64,000 bases of DNA from Paraburkholderia aromaticivorans (GCF_002278075.1 NZ_CP022990.1:248001-312000); one strand, 5' to 3'; positions 5,042 through 13,507 are shown, counted from the stretch's first letter. The notes: generated by a model from the letters alone, not told the origin. A program made the numbers and translations.

Positions 5042-7996
5042 ATGAAAGTATCCACCGTCAACCAGAGTCCAGCTTCCGGTTTTCCGGCCGGCGAGGATTT
5101 ATCGACCGCTGCGCGCGGGTGTGCCGCGCCGTCCCCGCGAGCCCCGTCCCGCGACGACTTGCTGCGCGAGCGTGCCAGCGAAGCCATGCGTTCGCCGGGC
5201 ATCTTCGGCAACGCGCATGCCGGCGTAACGCGCACGCAACCGGGGTATTCGCGAGCCGTCAAGGGGACTTCCGCCAATGCGTCGAAGCCCGCATCCGGGC
5301 CGCCGCCGTCCGGGCGGATAGAGCGCTCGCCCATGCCGCAGACTCCGCAGCCGCCCGCGGCGCCCGATCAGGTCCAATACAACGGACACGCGATCACCTT
5401 GCGCCCCCCGGTCGCGGCACCTCGCGATATTCAGACGACGGCCCTCCAGGCGAACGTGTTCAACATCTTGTACCGTCCGGCGATCAACGACGATCCGCAG
5501 ACACTGCCGGGCGCATGCCGGGAAGCATTGTGCGCGGGCGCCGTGCTGCATGTCGAGCGGCTGGCGGCTGGCGGCGGTTCGACGCTGCTGTCGGCTGCCG
5601 CCGGTGTGAGAGATCAGTTGAGGTCAGGAGGTCAGGCGCGCGACGCGGCCATGTCGGAGATCGAGCGCGCTCATCAACAGTTCCTGCGCTTTTCACAGCC
5701 AGTGGAACTGCCCAACCGCATCAGGCACTACGGCTCCGGAAACGAAGCCACGAGAAACGGGTTCAGTGCCGATGCGCTCATCGACGATCTGCGGCGAAAC
5801 TTCGGCTCGCCTTTCATGGTTCGCACCTCAGCAGGGGATATCCAGCAAAGGCCGAACGATTTCGCGAACCTCAACCTGTATTACCAGCTGCGTCCTGACC
5901 GTTACGGTCGAACCTACGTGCCCGGCGGGATCGACGGGCACGTGGTCGGGATTCAACGGCTGATGCGTGACCCGGACTATCGGAATGATCGCTACCAGGT
6001 GACCGAAAGCAATTCGGGCACGTTCGAGTACGCCAATTTCGATCAGATGGCCTATGCATTAACCGATTTTTATAACAACGGGTATCGGGAAGTGGCCACC
6101 GGGATCGTCGCTTTCTCGACCAGTTATTACTTTCCGGCGCAAGCTCACGGGAGCGCGCAGAATCCCCATGACATCGGAGGCTATGCGCTCGAAGACCTGC
6201 CGCTCGACCTTTCCGCTGGCGCGCAACCACCCGGGCAACAACCGACGCAACAAGAGCCGCTCGATCTGTCCGTGCCGCGCATGCCCTATGTGAGTCTGAC
6301 GCCGCCGCGCGTCGATTTGCCGCCGCCCCCTGAGCCACACAGCAGCCGGTATCGCGGCGGCGACCCGTACAGCGATCTGAAGCGTTCGACGGACGGTGAG
6401 CCGCTCGATCCGATCGTTCTGTACCGTCCATCTCAGGTGACGCCGGACCAGATGAAGAAGCAGGGCGGCTTCAGCGCAGAGGGGACTCGCTTGCAGAACG
6501 TCAACCTCAGTACGCACAACGGCGACGTTGCATTCGGCAGGGGGGTAACCGACGGCGCCGGCTACCTGGGCGCGTTCCGCAAGCTCGATACGGCGGCGCA
6601 CAGTCTCCAGTTCGCCGGCGGCGCGAAGGGCTACATTTACGATGTCGCGCCCACGCCGAACATGATCGATGTCGGAGCGACGCTAGGCGAGCGCACGCAT
6701 AAGCCGGAGGACGGCGAAGTCGCCGCGCTGGGGCGCATCGACAACACGCAGATTCGTGGCTGGCGCAGCGTGGCGGACGGCAAGGTCGGGGATTTCGTGG
6801 CCAATCCCGACTATCGCTGGGACGTGTACGACCAGACTCACATCGCCGGCGCGCAGCCGCAGCTCTCGGGTTTTGCCCCCGACGATCCCGCCTGGGGCGA
6901 CGCGAACCGCCGCCCCTTCGTGGAGGCGCGCCCAGCCGCGGGCAGGACCGTCTATGCGACCCACGAAGACCCGAACCTCGCGACGGCACGGTTCTACGCA
7001 CATGCGAAGGAAAAGATTCGCTCGCTCGAACGCGGCGAGAGTTATCTCGGGCCTGTTTCTATCCGGGCGAAGGATGACTGGTTTGACGGTGCATTCGGCA
7101 CACTCGCGGCCGGGGCGATTTTCCGCAGCGACGGTTCGACTTCATTCACCGGGCCCGACGACAGCTACGTCGGTGTCACCAGTCCCAAGAGAGCAAAGCC
7201 GGATTTCGGCAACCTGGAACTCGCGCCCGATGGCCGGCTGCAATTCACGGGCGATATGCTGCGGGGAAATGTCGTGCGCGTCGGCAGCAACGGCCGCCTG
7301 TATGTCGACCGGCGCCCCGTCGACGCGAACGATCAGAACGGCGTGTTTCGCTACGACAACCAGAGTCGTCTGGTTCACGTACCTGACGGCAAGTGGCTGA
7401 CCTATGGTTCTGACGGCCACGCGTACCTGACCGACGACGCGACGCCCAGCCCGTTCGAAGCGCTGAAAACGAAGTGGGGCATGGTCGACCCGGCCGGGCG
7501 CCACGTAACTCCGCCGCTCAGCCCGTCCGCCTTCAAGGATACCGATGCGGGCGGCGCGAGCACGCTGTATCGGTTCGAACGCGATCCCGATAGCGCGCTC
7601 CCCCCGGAGGCGACGTACTTCGTCACCGACGTGCCGATCCTGAGCCGCTATGACACGCTCGGAAGCTGGCTTGACGGGGTGAACGACCAATCCAGCAGTG
7701 CGCCTGGTTCGCTCGCAAAATGGTTGAGCGACCGGAATGCGGCGTGGTTGTTTCCTGAAGGCTACTATGTCTTCGCGCCTGCGCCTGACCGGCTCGAAGT
7801 GCGCAATCTCGAAGGCGCAAGCAAGGCGACGCTCAAGCTGAAATCGCCGGGCGGCCCGTTCGTGCGCACGGATGCTCAGCCGATCCATCCCGACTACAGA
7901 ATTCCTCAGTCGATATGGAAGCGCCTCGAGGACTATACGCAGACGAGACAGCGGCTGTCCGAACTGACGGCGCCGACGCGCCGCGCGGGCGGGTGA
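5042..7996 (+). CDS. Multidomain toxin/effector-like protein with cholera-toxin-A-like ADP-ribosyltransferase domain
   Basis: This 984-residue protein starts at ATG 5042 behind GAGGAGG. Residues 1-110 are polar and disordered, with no Sec signal, in the style of type III effector N-termini. Residues about 130-370 hold C159, H300 (GHVVGI) and E322/N324 (TESNSGTFEY), a pattern like papain/YopT cysteine proteases; this is tentative. Residues 385-445 are a Pro-rich linker with two PLDLS motifs (387-391, 406-410). Residues about 455-630 match cholera toxin A1/heat-labile enterotoxin A: LYR with R462, PDQMKKQGG, H492, YIYDVAPTPNM, then GEVAALGRI, QIRGW and a GF-x-P-x3-AW segment. The catalytic STS is replaced by GAF (510-512) and the ExE by DGE (557-559). 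Residues 690-800 are short Gly/Asp beta repeats. It may act on eukaryotic hosts, but no secretion genes are in view. Confidence 0.8.
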   Translation: MKVSTVNQSPASGFPAGEDLSTAARGCAAPSPRAPSRDDLLRERASEAMRSPGIFGNAHAGVTRTQPGYSRAVKGTSANASKPASGPPPSGRIERSPMPQTPQPPAAPDQVQYNGHAITLRPPVAAPRDIQTTALQANVFNILYRPAINDDPQTLPGACREALCAGAVLHVERLAAGGGSTLLSAAAGVRDQLRSGGQARDAAMSEIERAHQQFLRFSQPVELPNRIRHYGSGNEATRNGFSADALIDDLRRNFGSPFMVRTSAGDIQQRPNDFANLNLYYQLRPDRYGRTYVPGGIDGHVVGIQRLMRDPDYRNDRYQVTESNSGTFEYANFDQMAYALTDFYNNGYREVATGIVAFSTSYYFPAQAHGSAQNPHDIGGYALEDLPLDLSAGAQPPGQQPTQQEPLDLSVPRMPYVSLTPPRVDLPPPPEPHSSRYRGGDPYSDLKRSTDGEPLDPIVLYRPSQVTPDQMKKQGGFSAEGTRLQNVNLSTHNGDVAFGRGVTDGAGYLGAFRKLDTAAHSLQFAGGAKGYIYDVAPTPNMIDVGATLGERTHKPEDGEVAALGRIDNTQIRGWRSVADGKVGDFVANPDYRWDVYDQTHIAGAQPQLSGFAPDDPAWGDANRRPFVEARPAAGRTVYATHEDPNLATARFYAHAKEKIRSLERGESYLGPVSIRAKDDWFDGAFGTLAAGAIFRSDGSTSFTGPDDSYVGVTSPKRAKPDFGNLELAPDGRLQFTGDMLRGNVVRVGSNGRLYVDRRPVDANDQNGVFRYDNQSRLVHVPDGKWLTYGSDGHAYLTDDATPSPFEALKTKWGMVDPAGRHVTPPLSPSAFKDTDAGGASTLYRFERDPDSALPPEATYFVTDVPILSRYDTLGSWLDGVNDQSSSAPGSLAKWLSDRNAAWLFPEGYYVFAPAPDRLEVRNLEGASKATLKLKSPGGPFVRTDAQPIHPDYRIPQSIWKRLEDYTQTRQRLSELTAPTRRAGG

Positions 7997-8237
7997 ACAC
8001 CGGGCGCGCGCCGTCCCGTTAAGGGGCCGCGCGCCTGCGGAGCCTGCCATGGGTTGGGTCGGAGTTCGACGATTGCCGCATCGATCACGTGCCGCGCTGC
8101 CCGGCGGCGCGCGGTGCCATGACGCCGCGTGACCAAGCGCTGCGCCAGGCAGCGTCCGGCAGGCCGTCTGGCGGGCCGGGTTCGGGCCCGTTTCCTGCTA
8201 AACCGCCTGCACCGACCAATGTCATTTCGGACCTGCC

Positions 8238-8489
8238 ATGAATCGAACTTACGCGCTGCTCGCCGCCGGCCTGATTGCTGTCGGCTTCGCCACCCCCGTG
8301 AACGCCGCCAGCCGGGACGAACAGGCCAAGGCCTGCCGCGGCGACGCCATGCATTTCTGCGCCGCGGACATTCCCAACGAAGACAAGATCACCGCCTGCA
8401 TGGAGAAACATGTGGATGAACTCAGTCCGGCGTGCCGCGCCATGTTCAAGGGCGGCAAGAAGAGCGGGGACAAAGATACGCCGCAATGA
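8238..8489 (+). CDS. Small secreted cysteine-rich repeat protein
   Basis: This 83-residue protein has a Sec signal peptide (hydrophobic residues 5-20, likely cleavage after VNA at 21-23) and a mature part with four cysteines at 33, 41, 54 and 66. The spacing and the residues around them (C-x7-C-x12-C-x11-C, with LSPAC at the end) match the Cys-rich repeat found in Golgi GLG1 and in many small proteobacterial periplasmic proteins. Two disulfides are likely. The tail is Lys-rich. It lies 241 bp after the toxin-like gene on the same strand, so cotranscription is possible but unproven. The role is unknown. Confidence 0.7.
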   Translation: MNRTYALLAAGLIAVGFATPVNAASRDEQAKACRGDAMHFCAADIPNEDKITACMEKHVDELSPACRAMFKGGKKSGDKDTPQ

Positions 8490-8891
8490 TGGCGGCGCGG
8501 CGTACTTTACTTTCTGCTTTTCCCCGCACGGGCTTTGCGTGTGCTGGTCCGCGGGCGGCGACGGTACTTCGGGCGGGCGACAAGTGGCCCCGAGGCTCGC
8601 ACCTGAGTTGCCCGCGGCTTAATGTCGAGCGCCCTATGCGGCGCCCGTCGCCTCACTTCCCTTTGCCGCGATCGGGCCCCACGGCGCCGCAGGCGTCGTA
8701 GAATCGCTTGTCCTCGACCTGCGCAGCCGCCGCATGCCCGGTCTGTCCAGCTGCCGGCGTGGCCGCCCGAGGCGTGCGACCTGCCGATGCCGAGCCGATC
8801 GTATCGTCAGTCGCGCCGGTCGAGCGCGGCGAGCGCCGCCTGCTAGTCGATCCCAACTCAACGTTCTGCCAAGGACTGGAACCACCTGCCC
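8490..8891. other. 402-bp gap with no firm gene
   Basis: A weak minus-strand frame at 8653-8856 (TTG start, 67 codons, low complexity, ending with a KRFYDACGAVGPDRGK segment) has high third-position GC in its second half. It could be a gene remnant, but it has no clear start. No terminator or recognisable regulatory repeat is seen. Confidence 0.4.
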
Positions 8892-9830
8892 ATGACTCGC
8901 CCGATCACGCAGATTTTCGACGCCGCCGCGACCGCGCGGCTGATTCCGTACGCCGCGCTCGTCGACGCGCTCAAGCGCGCGAGCATCGAGTATGCACAGC
9001 AGCGTATCGCGAGTCCCGAGCGGCTCGTCGTGCCGCTCAACGAGGGCGGCATCATGCTGTCGATGCCCGCCACCGCGCCCGACCTCGCGATCCACAAACT
9101 GGTCAATGTGTGCCCGAGCAACGGCCCGCGCGGCCTGCCGACGATTCACGGCAAAGTGATGACGTTCGACGCCGACACCGGCGAGACGCTTTTCATCCTC
9201 GACGGCCCGATCGTCACGGGTCGCCGCACCGCGGCGATCTCGATGCTCGGCGTCGAGACCTTCGCCGCCGGCACGCCGCGCGAGTTCCTGCTGATCGGCA
9301 CCGGCACGCAGGCGCTCAACCATCTGGAGGCGATCGGCGAGCTGTTTCCCGACGCGCGCGTCTGGGTGAAGGGCAGTGCACCCCCGCGTGCCGAAGCGTT
9401 CTGCGCGCAGCATCGCGACAAGGCGCGCGAACTCCGGCCGCTGACGCAAGACGGCGGCACGACGATTCCCGAGTCGGTCGACGTGGTGATCGCGCTGACC
9501 ACGAGCAAACAGCCCATTTACGACGAACCCGCGCGCGCGGAGCGCCTCGTGATCGGCGTTGGCGCGTTCACACCGGCCATGGTCGAGATCGGCGCGCGCA
9601 CCATCGCCGGGAGCGCGCTTTTCGTCGACGACGAGGCGGGCGCACGCCATGAGGCCGGTGACTTCATTCAGGCGGGCGTCGACTGGGCTCAGGTCGGCGG
9701 GATCGCTTCGGTGCTCGACAACCCGGCGCTGCTGCCACAAAAAAAACCGATCGTGTTTAAAAGCGTCGGCTGCGCGGCGTGGGATCTGGCGGCGTGTCGG
9801 GTGGCGCGCGAAGCGTTGTCGGGAGCCTGA
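8892..9830 (+). CDS. Ornithine cyclodeaminase/mu-crystallin family, probable delta-1-pyrroline-2-carboxylate reductase
   Basis: This 312-residue cytoplasmic protein belongs to the OCD/mu-crystallin family. It has an N-terminal dimerisation half and a central NAD(P)-binding segment (LLIGTGTQALNHLEAI). The N-terminal pattern IMLSMPATAPDLAIHKLVNV and the segment GPIVTGRRTAAISMLGV are typical of bacterial pyrroline-2-carboxylate/piperideine-2-carboxylate reductases (LhpI type). These reduce the cyclic imine to L-proline or L-pipecolate in trans-hydroxyproline or D-amino-acid catabolism. True ornithine cyclodeaminases are usually longer. The start codon has only a weak ribosome site. The FAD oxidoreductase at 3285-4625 could supply the imine substrate, but the two genes are separated by the toxin-like locus. 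Confidence 0.7.
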   Translation: MTRPITQIFDAAATARLIPYAALVDALKRASIEYAQQRIASPERLVVPLNEGGIMLSMPATAPDLAIHKLVNVCPSNGPRGLPTIHGKVMTFDADTGETLFILDGPIVTGRRTAAISMLGVETFAAGTPREFLLIGTGTQALNHLEAIGELFPDARVWVKGSAPPRAEAFCAQHRDKARELRPLTQDGGTTIPESVDVVIALTTSKQPIYDEPARAERLVIGVGAFTPAMVEIGARTIAGSALFVDDEAGARHEAGDFIQAGVDWAQVGGIASVLDNPALLPQKKPIVFKSVGCAAWDLAACRVAREALSGA

Positions 9831-10151
9831 AGGCCCGGCGCGGAAAGCTGGCGTGAGAGGCCGCTGCGGGCGAGCGGTGAAGGAGAAGAGCGCAGGCGAA
9901 ACAACCGGTGACGCGGCTTGCCGGCGAACGCCGAAAAAAGCCCCGCACACAGGCCGTTAGCGCCTCGGGTTGGCATATTGCGCCAACCTGAGGCACATGT
10001 TGCCGTGCAAACAATCGCAAAACGTTGCACCATAGGCGTTTGCCAGAAAAAAGTGCCGGCCCGCCGGCACGGTGCTTTCGTTGCTGTTTTTTCTGCTGCT
10101 TTTTTCTGCCCTTTACCGACGCCTTATCCATCACGACGCTGCGACCGCGCT
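9831..10151. other. 321-bp gap before zwf with two hairpins
   Basis: Two dyads are visible. A 12-bp stem with one G-T pair spans 9963-9993 (arms CCTCGGGTTGGC and GCCAACCTGAGG). A perfect 8-bp stem GTGCCGGC/GCCGGCAC lies at 10053-10070. The second is flanked by a run of six A before and a T-rich tract after it, so read on the minus strand it resembles a terminator. Read on the plus strand it would sit in the zwf leader. No gene is seen. Confidence 0.5.
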
Positions 10152-11639
10152 ATGACGACCCACCACGCTTCTGCCACTCCCGACCTGCCGCTCGACATGA
10201 TCATTTTCGGCGGCACCGGCGACCTGTCGTTTCGCAAGCTGCTGCCCGCGCTCTACATGGCGCATCTGCACTGCAATCTGCCGCCGGATACCCGCATTCT
10301 TACGATCGGCCGCAAGCCCTGGTCGCGTGAGGAGTACATCAACGAATTCATGGAGTTGAAGGCCAAGCCCTTCATCGAAAAGAAAGCGTTCGACGCCACC
10401 GCCTGGGACAAATTCCTCGCGCTGTTCGAATACGTGCGCATGGACGTGGACTCGGTCGAGGACTACCAGCGCCTGAAGGAAGCCTCGCGCGAGGGCGTGC
10501 GCCGTGTGTTCTATCTGGCGACGTCGCCGGATCTGTTCACGAATATCTGCGATAACCTCGCGGCGGCCGGCCTGGTCGACAGCAACTCGCGCGTGGTGCT
10601 CGAAAAGCCGCTGGGCCACGATCTCGCCTCCGCGCAGGAGATCAACACGGCGGTCGGCAAGCACTTTAACGAAGCGCAGATCTACCGGATCGACCACTAC
10701 CTCGGCAAGGAAACCGTGCAGAACCTGATGGTGCTGCGTTTCGGCAATCCGATTTTCGGCCCGCTGTGGCAGGCGCCGTATATCAAGAGCGTGCAGATCA
10801 CGGTGGCGGAGACGGTCGGCGTGGGCAGCCGCGCGGGTTTCTACGACAAGACCGGCGCGCTGCGCGACATGGTGCAGAACCACTTGCTGCAGTTGCTGTG
10901 CATCGTCGCGATGGAGCCGCCCGTGTCGCTCGACCCGGACGCGGTGCGCGACGAAAAGCTCAAGGTGCTGCGTTCGCTGCGGCCCATGACACCCGAAGAC
11001 ATCGCGCGCGACACCGTGCGCGGCCAGTATACCGCCGGCGCCGTGGACGGCGAGGCGGTGAAGGGTTACCTCGAGGAAGACAACGTGCCGGCGGGTAGCC
11101 GCGCCGAAACCTTCGTCGCCTTGCGCGCGCACATCAACAACTGGCGCTGGGCGCACGTGCCGTTTTTCCTGCGCACCGGCAAGCGGATGCAGAAGAAGGT
11201 GTCGGAGATCGTCATCGAATTTTCGGAGTTGCCGTTCTCGATCATCCCGAACGGCAATAGCGGGCGCAACTACGGCAACCGGCTCGTGATCCAGTTGCAG
11301 CCTGAGGAGTCGATCCAGTTGCAGGTGCTTGCGAAAGAGCCCGGCAGCGGCATGCATATGCTGCCGGTGAACCTGAATCTGGACTTGCAGCAGGCCTTCA
11401 CCGAGCGTCGCGCGGAAGCATACGAGCGTTTGCTGATCGACGTGATTCGCGGACGTCTCACGCACTTCATGCGCCGCGACGAACTGGAAGCGGCATGGGC
11501 GTGGGCCGAGCCGATTCTGGCGGGCTGGAGCAAGTCGGGCGACAAGCCGCGCGCGTATACGGCCGGCACGTTCGGACCGGCGGCATCGACGGCGCTGATG
11601 GCGCGCGAAAATGCCGTGTGGGCGGAAGAGTCGCAATAA
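10152..11639 (+). CDS. zwf: Glucose-6-phosphate 1-dehydrogenase
   Basis: This 495-residue cytoplasmic enzyme oxidises glucose 6-phosphate to 6-phosphogluconolactone with NADP+, the entry step of the pentose-phosphate and Entner-Doudoroff routes. It shows the N-terminal dinucleotide motif GGTGDLSFRKLLPAL (from residue 20) and the family signature RIDHYLGKE with D181-H182-Y183 at the substrate site. The length is normal for the family (about 490). The ATG at 10152 begins shortly before the Rossmann motif. It stands alone here, without the pgl or edd neighbours common elsewhere, and ends at a strong intrinsic terminator, so it is probably monocistronic. Confidence 0.95.
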   Translation: MTTHHASATPDLPLDMIIFGGTGDLSFRKLLPALYMAHLHCNLPPDTRILTIGRKPWSREEYINEFMELKAKPFIEKKAFDATAWDKFLALFEYVRMDVDSVEDYQRLKEASREGVRRVFYLATSPDLFTNICDNLAAAGLVDSNSRVVLEKPLGHDLASAQEINTAVGKHFNEAQIYRIDHYLGKETVQNLMVLRFGNPIFGPLWQAPYIKSVQITVAETVGVGSRAGFYDKTGALRDMVQNHLLQLLCIVAMEPPVSLDPDAVRDEKLKVLRSLRPMTPEDIARDTVRGQYTAGAVDGEAVKGYLEEDNVPAGSRAETFVALRAHINNWRWAHVPFFLRTGKRMQKKVSEIVIEFSELPFSIIPNGNSGRNYGNRLVIQLQPEESIQLQVLAKEPGSGMHMLPVNLNLDLQQAFTERRAEAYERLLIDVIRGRLTHFMRRDELEAAWAWAEPILAGWSKSGDKPRAYTAGTFGPAASTALMARENAVWAEESQ

Positions 11640-11659
11640 GCGTCTTGTCTCAGCGCTGC

Positions 11660-11689
11660 AAAAAAGCCCGCCTAGGCGGGCTTTTTTCT
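11660..11689 (+). terminator. Intrinsic terminator of zwf
   Basis: A GC stem (AAGCCCGCC / GGCGGGCTT) with a TA loop sits in a symmetrical A-run and T-run 20 bp after the zwf stop. It can work in both directions and would also end leftward transcription from the LysR gene. Confidence 0.9.
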
Positions 11690-11834
11690 TTGACCGATCG
11701 CGCGGAGTTAAGGCTAAGGCAAAGAGATCGTCGACGTAGCCGATCGCCGGCCGAGCTTGACCCCCTGCGAATACGGCGCGAGCGAGCCCAAGGTCGGATC
11801 GCGCAGATAGGTGCGCGCCTGCGTCGAACCCGCC

Positions 11835-12791
11835 TCAGGCGGGATGCAGGCCGCGCAGCAACTGACGGACACGCGTGAGGTCCTGATCGACGTGCTCCGC
11901 TTTTTCGAACAACTCCGCCAGCCAGTCGACGAACGCGCGCACGCGTGGTGAGACGCGGCGATTCTTCACGTAAGCGACCGAGACCGGCATTGGCACGGGC
12001 TTCCATTGCGGCAGAACTTCGCGCAGCAGTCCCGAGTCCAGATAGGGTTGCGCGGCGATCCGGGCGGGCTGGATCAAGCCGAGGCCTTGCAAGCCGCAGG
12101 TGAGGTAGGCCTGTTCGTCGCTGACCTTGACGAAGCCTTTCACCTTGACGTTGTGCGCCTCGCCGTCCACTTCGAAATCGAAGTCCACTTCGCGTCCGTT
12201 ATGCGGCGACATGCAATTGACGGCGACATGTCCACGCAAATCGTCGAGGTCCGCGGGCGTGCCGTAGCGGGCCAGATAGGCCGGACTCGCACAGGTCACG
12301 TGTTCGAGGGTGCCGAGTTGGCGCGCGACCAGATTCGAATCCGGCAATTCGCCTAGCTGGATGCTGCAGTCGATCGCTTCCGAGATCAGATCCACTGTGC
12401 GGTTGCTGATGCCGATAGCGAGGTCGAGGTTCGGGTAACGCGTGTGAAAGTCGTCCAATGCGGGCAGGACGATGGTGCTGGCCACGGCGCCGGGCATTTC
12501 GATACGCAGACGGCCTGTCAGGTTATCCGTCGCGTGACGGATGCTGGCTTCCATTTCGTCGATGTCGGCAAGGATTTGCGCGCAACGCTCGTAATAGGCC
12601 GCGCCTTCGGGCGTGACGCTCAGGCGCCGCGTGGTGCGGGCGAGGAGGGCGGTGCCTAGCAGCGCTTCCAGATTCTGAACGATGGTGGTCGCCGTGGCGC
12701 GAGGAATGTTTAGTGATTCCGCTGCGCGGGTGAAGCTGTTGGTGTCCACGATTCGGATGAATGTGCGCATTGCGGTTATTCTGTCGATCAC
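11835..12791 (-). CDS. LysR-family transcriptional regulator
   Basis: This 318-residue protein has an N-terminal winged helix-turn-helix (residues about 5-62, SFTRAAESLNIPRATATTIVQNLEALLGTALLARTTR in parts) and a C-terminal periplasmic-binding-like effector domain (about 90-295). It resembles the CrgA/AaeR-like clade that often regulates aromatic or quinone-related genes. The chosen start is a GTG at 12789-12791 with GGAG 11 bp upstream; the next ATG is seven codons later and would cut the first helix. No divergent target gene is adjacent; the upstream neighbour is the inverted-repeat element, so its target is unclear. Confidence 0.9.
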   Translation of the reverse strand: MIDRITAMRTFIRIVDTNSFTRAAESLNIPRATATTIVQNLEALLGTALLARTTRRLSVTPEGAAYYERCAQILADIDEMEASIRHATDNLTGRLRIEMPGAVASTIVLPALDDFHTRYPNLDLAIGISNRTVDLISEAIDCSIQLGELPDSNLVARQLGTLEHVTCASPAYLARYGTPADLDDLRGHVAVNCMSPHNGREVDFDFEVDGEAHNVKVKGFVKVSDEQAYLTCGLQGLGLIQPARIAAQPYLDSGLLREVLPQWKPVPMPVSVAYVKNRRVSPRVRAFVDWLAELFEKAEHVDQDLTRVRQLLRGLHPA

Positions 12792-12861
12792 GGTTCATGC
12801 TCCAGTCGGGGTTTTTGGGGGGGCGTGGGGTTGCCTGCGCGGCGGGTTGTATCTGTGATCC

Positions 12862-13439
12862 TGGTGGGTTGGGCTTTCCTTGATTTCCTGGTGGTCTATT
12901 GGCGTTGCCCCTGTGCGGGGCGGCGCTTACTTTCTTTGCCGCCGCAAAGAAAGTAAGCAAAGAAAGCGGCTTCACACCGCCAGCTCATAAGCGGGTCCCG
13001 TGGCTCGGAGTGGGTAGTGGTGCATCTGGAATCTGGCTTCTCGCGCATTCGACCCCGGTGACAAGGCCGTCATACTCCGGAGACGCTGCGCGCGCCGCAG
13101 CGGTAATGCTGACCAGCGGTTTCAATAGCGTGCCGCCGAGGCGAAGCCGACGGCCCCCCGACGCAAGTACTTCCGACGGTTTCCCATGCAGACCCGTCCG
13201 CGACGCACGGAGTGCGCAGTGGGAGCGAATGATGGCTTTGTCACTGACGTGAAATGTGCGAGCGCACGGATTCCAGATGCACCACTGCCGTGGCTGTGCG
13301 GGGGCCCCGCTGAAGAGCTGGCGGTGTGAAGCCGTTTTCTTTGCTTACTTTCTTTGCGGCGGCAAAGAAAGTAAGTGCCGCCCCGCACAGGGACAACGCT
13401 AATAGACCACCAGGAAATCAAGGAAAGGCCAACCCACCA
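12862..13439. repeat. 578-bp inverted-repeat element with CTTACTTTCTTTGC hairpins
   Basis: The left arm (from 12862) and right arm (ending 13439) are inverted copies of about 190 bp with scattered differences. They begin TGGTGGGTTGG and continue through the block CTTGATTTCCTGGTGGTCTA. Each arm contains a perfect 14-bp-stem palindrome: 12926-12957 and 13344-13375 (arm CTTACTTTCTTTGC). Inner parts also match (GGCGGTGTGAAGCC and GGTGCATCTGGAAT with their complements), leaving a unique core near 13070-13240. It has no credible ORF. I recognise the hairpin as a dispersed repeat of Paraburkholderia genomes. It may be a non-autonomous element or a structured RNA source; that is inference. Confidence 0.8.
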
Positions 13440-13473
13440 AAGAACCGATCCCTACAACACCCACGCCGCAGGC

Positions 13474-13498
13474 AAAAACCCCCTCCCGCAGCGCGGGC
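13474..13498 (-). terminator. Probable terminator of the alcohol dehydrogenase gene
   Basis: Read on the minus strand, a CCCGC/GCGGG stem 10 bp after the dehydrogenase stop is followed by AGGGGGTTTTTG. The stem is only 5 bp, so it is a modest candidate. Confidence 0.4.
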
Positions 13499-13507
13499 CA
13501 CCTCCTC

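Noticed and set aside
8653..8856. A possible 67-codon minus-strand gene
   Set aside because: It has only a TTG start without a ribosome site and low-complexity sequence; kept only as a remark in the gap entry.
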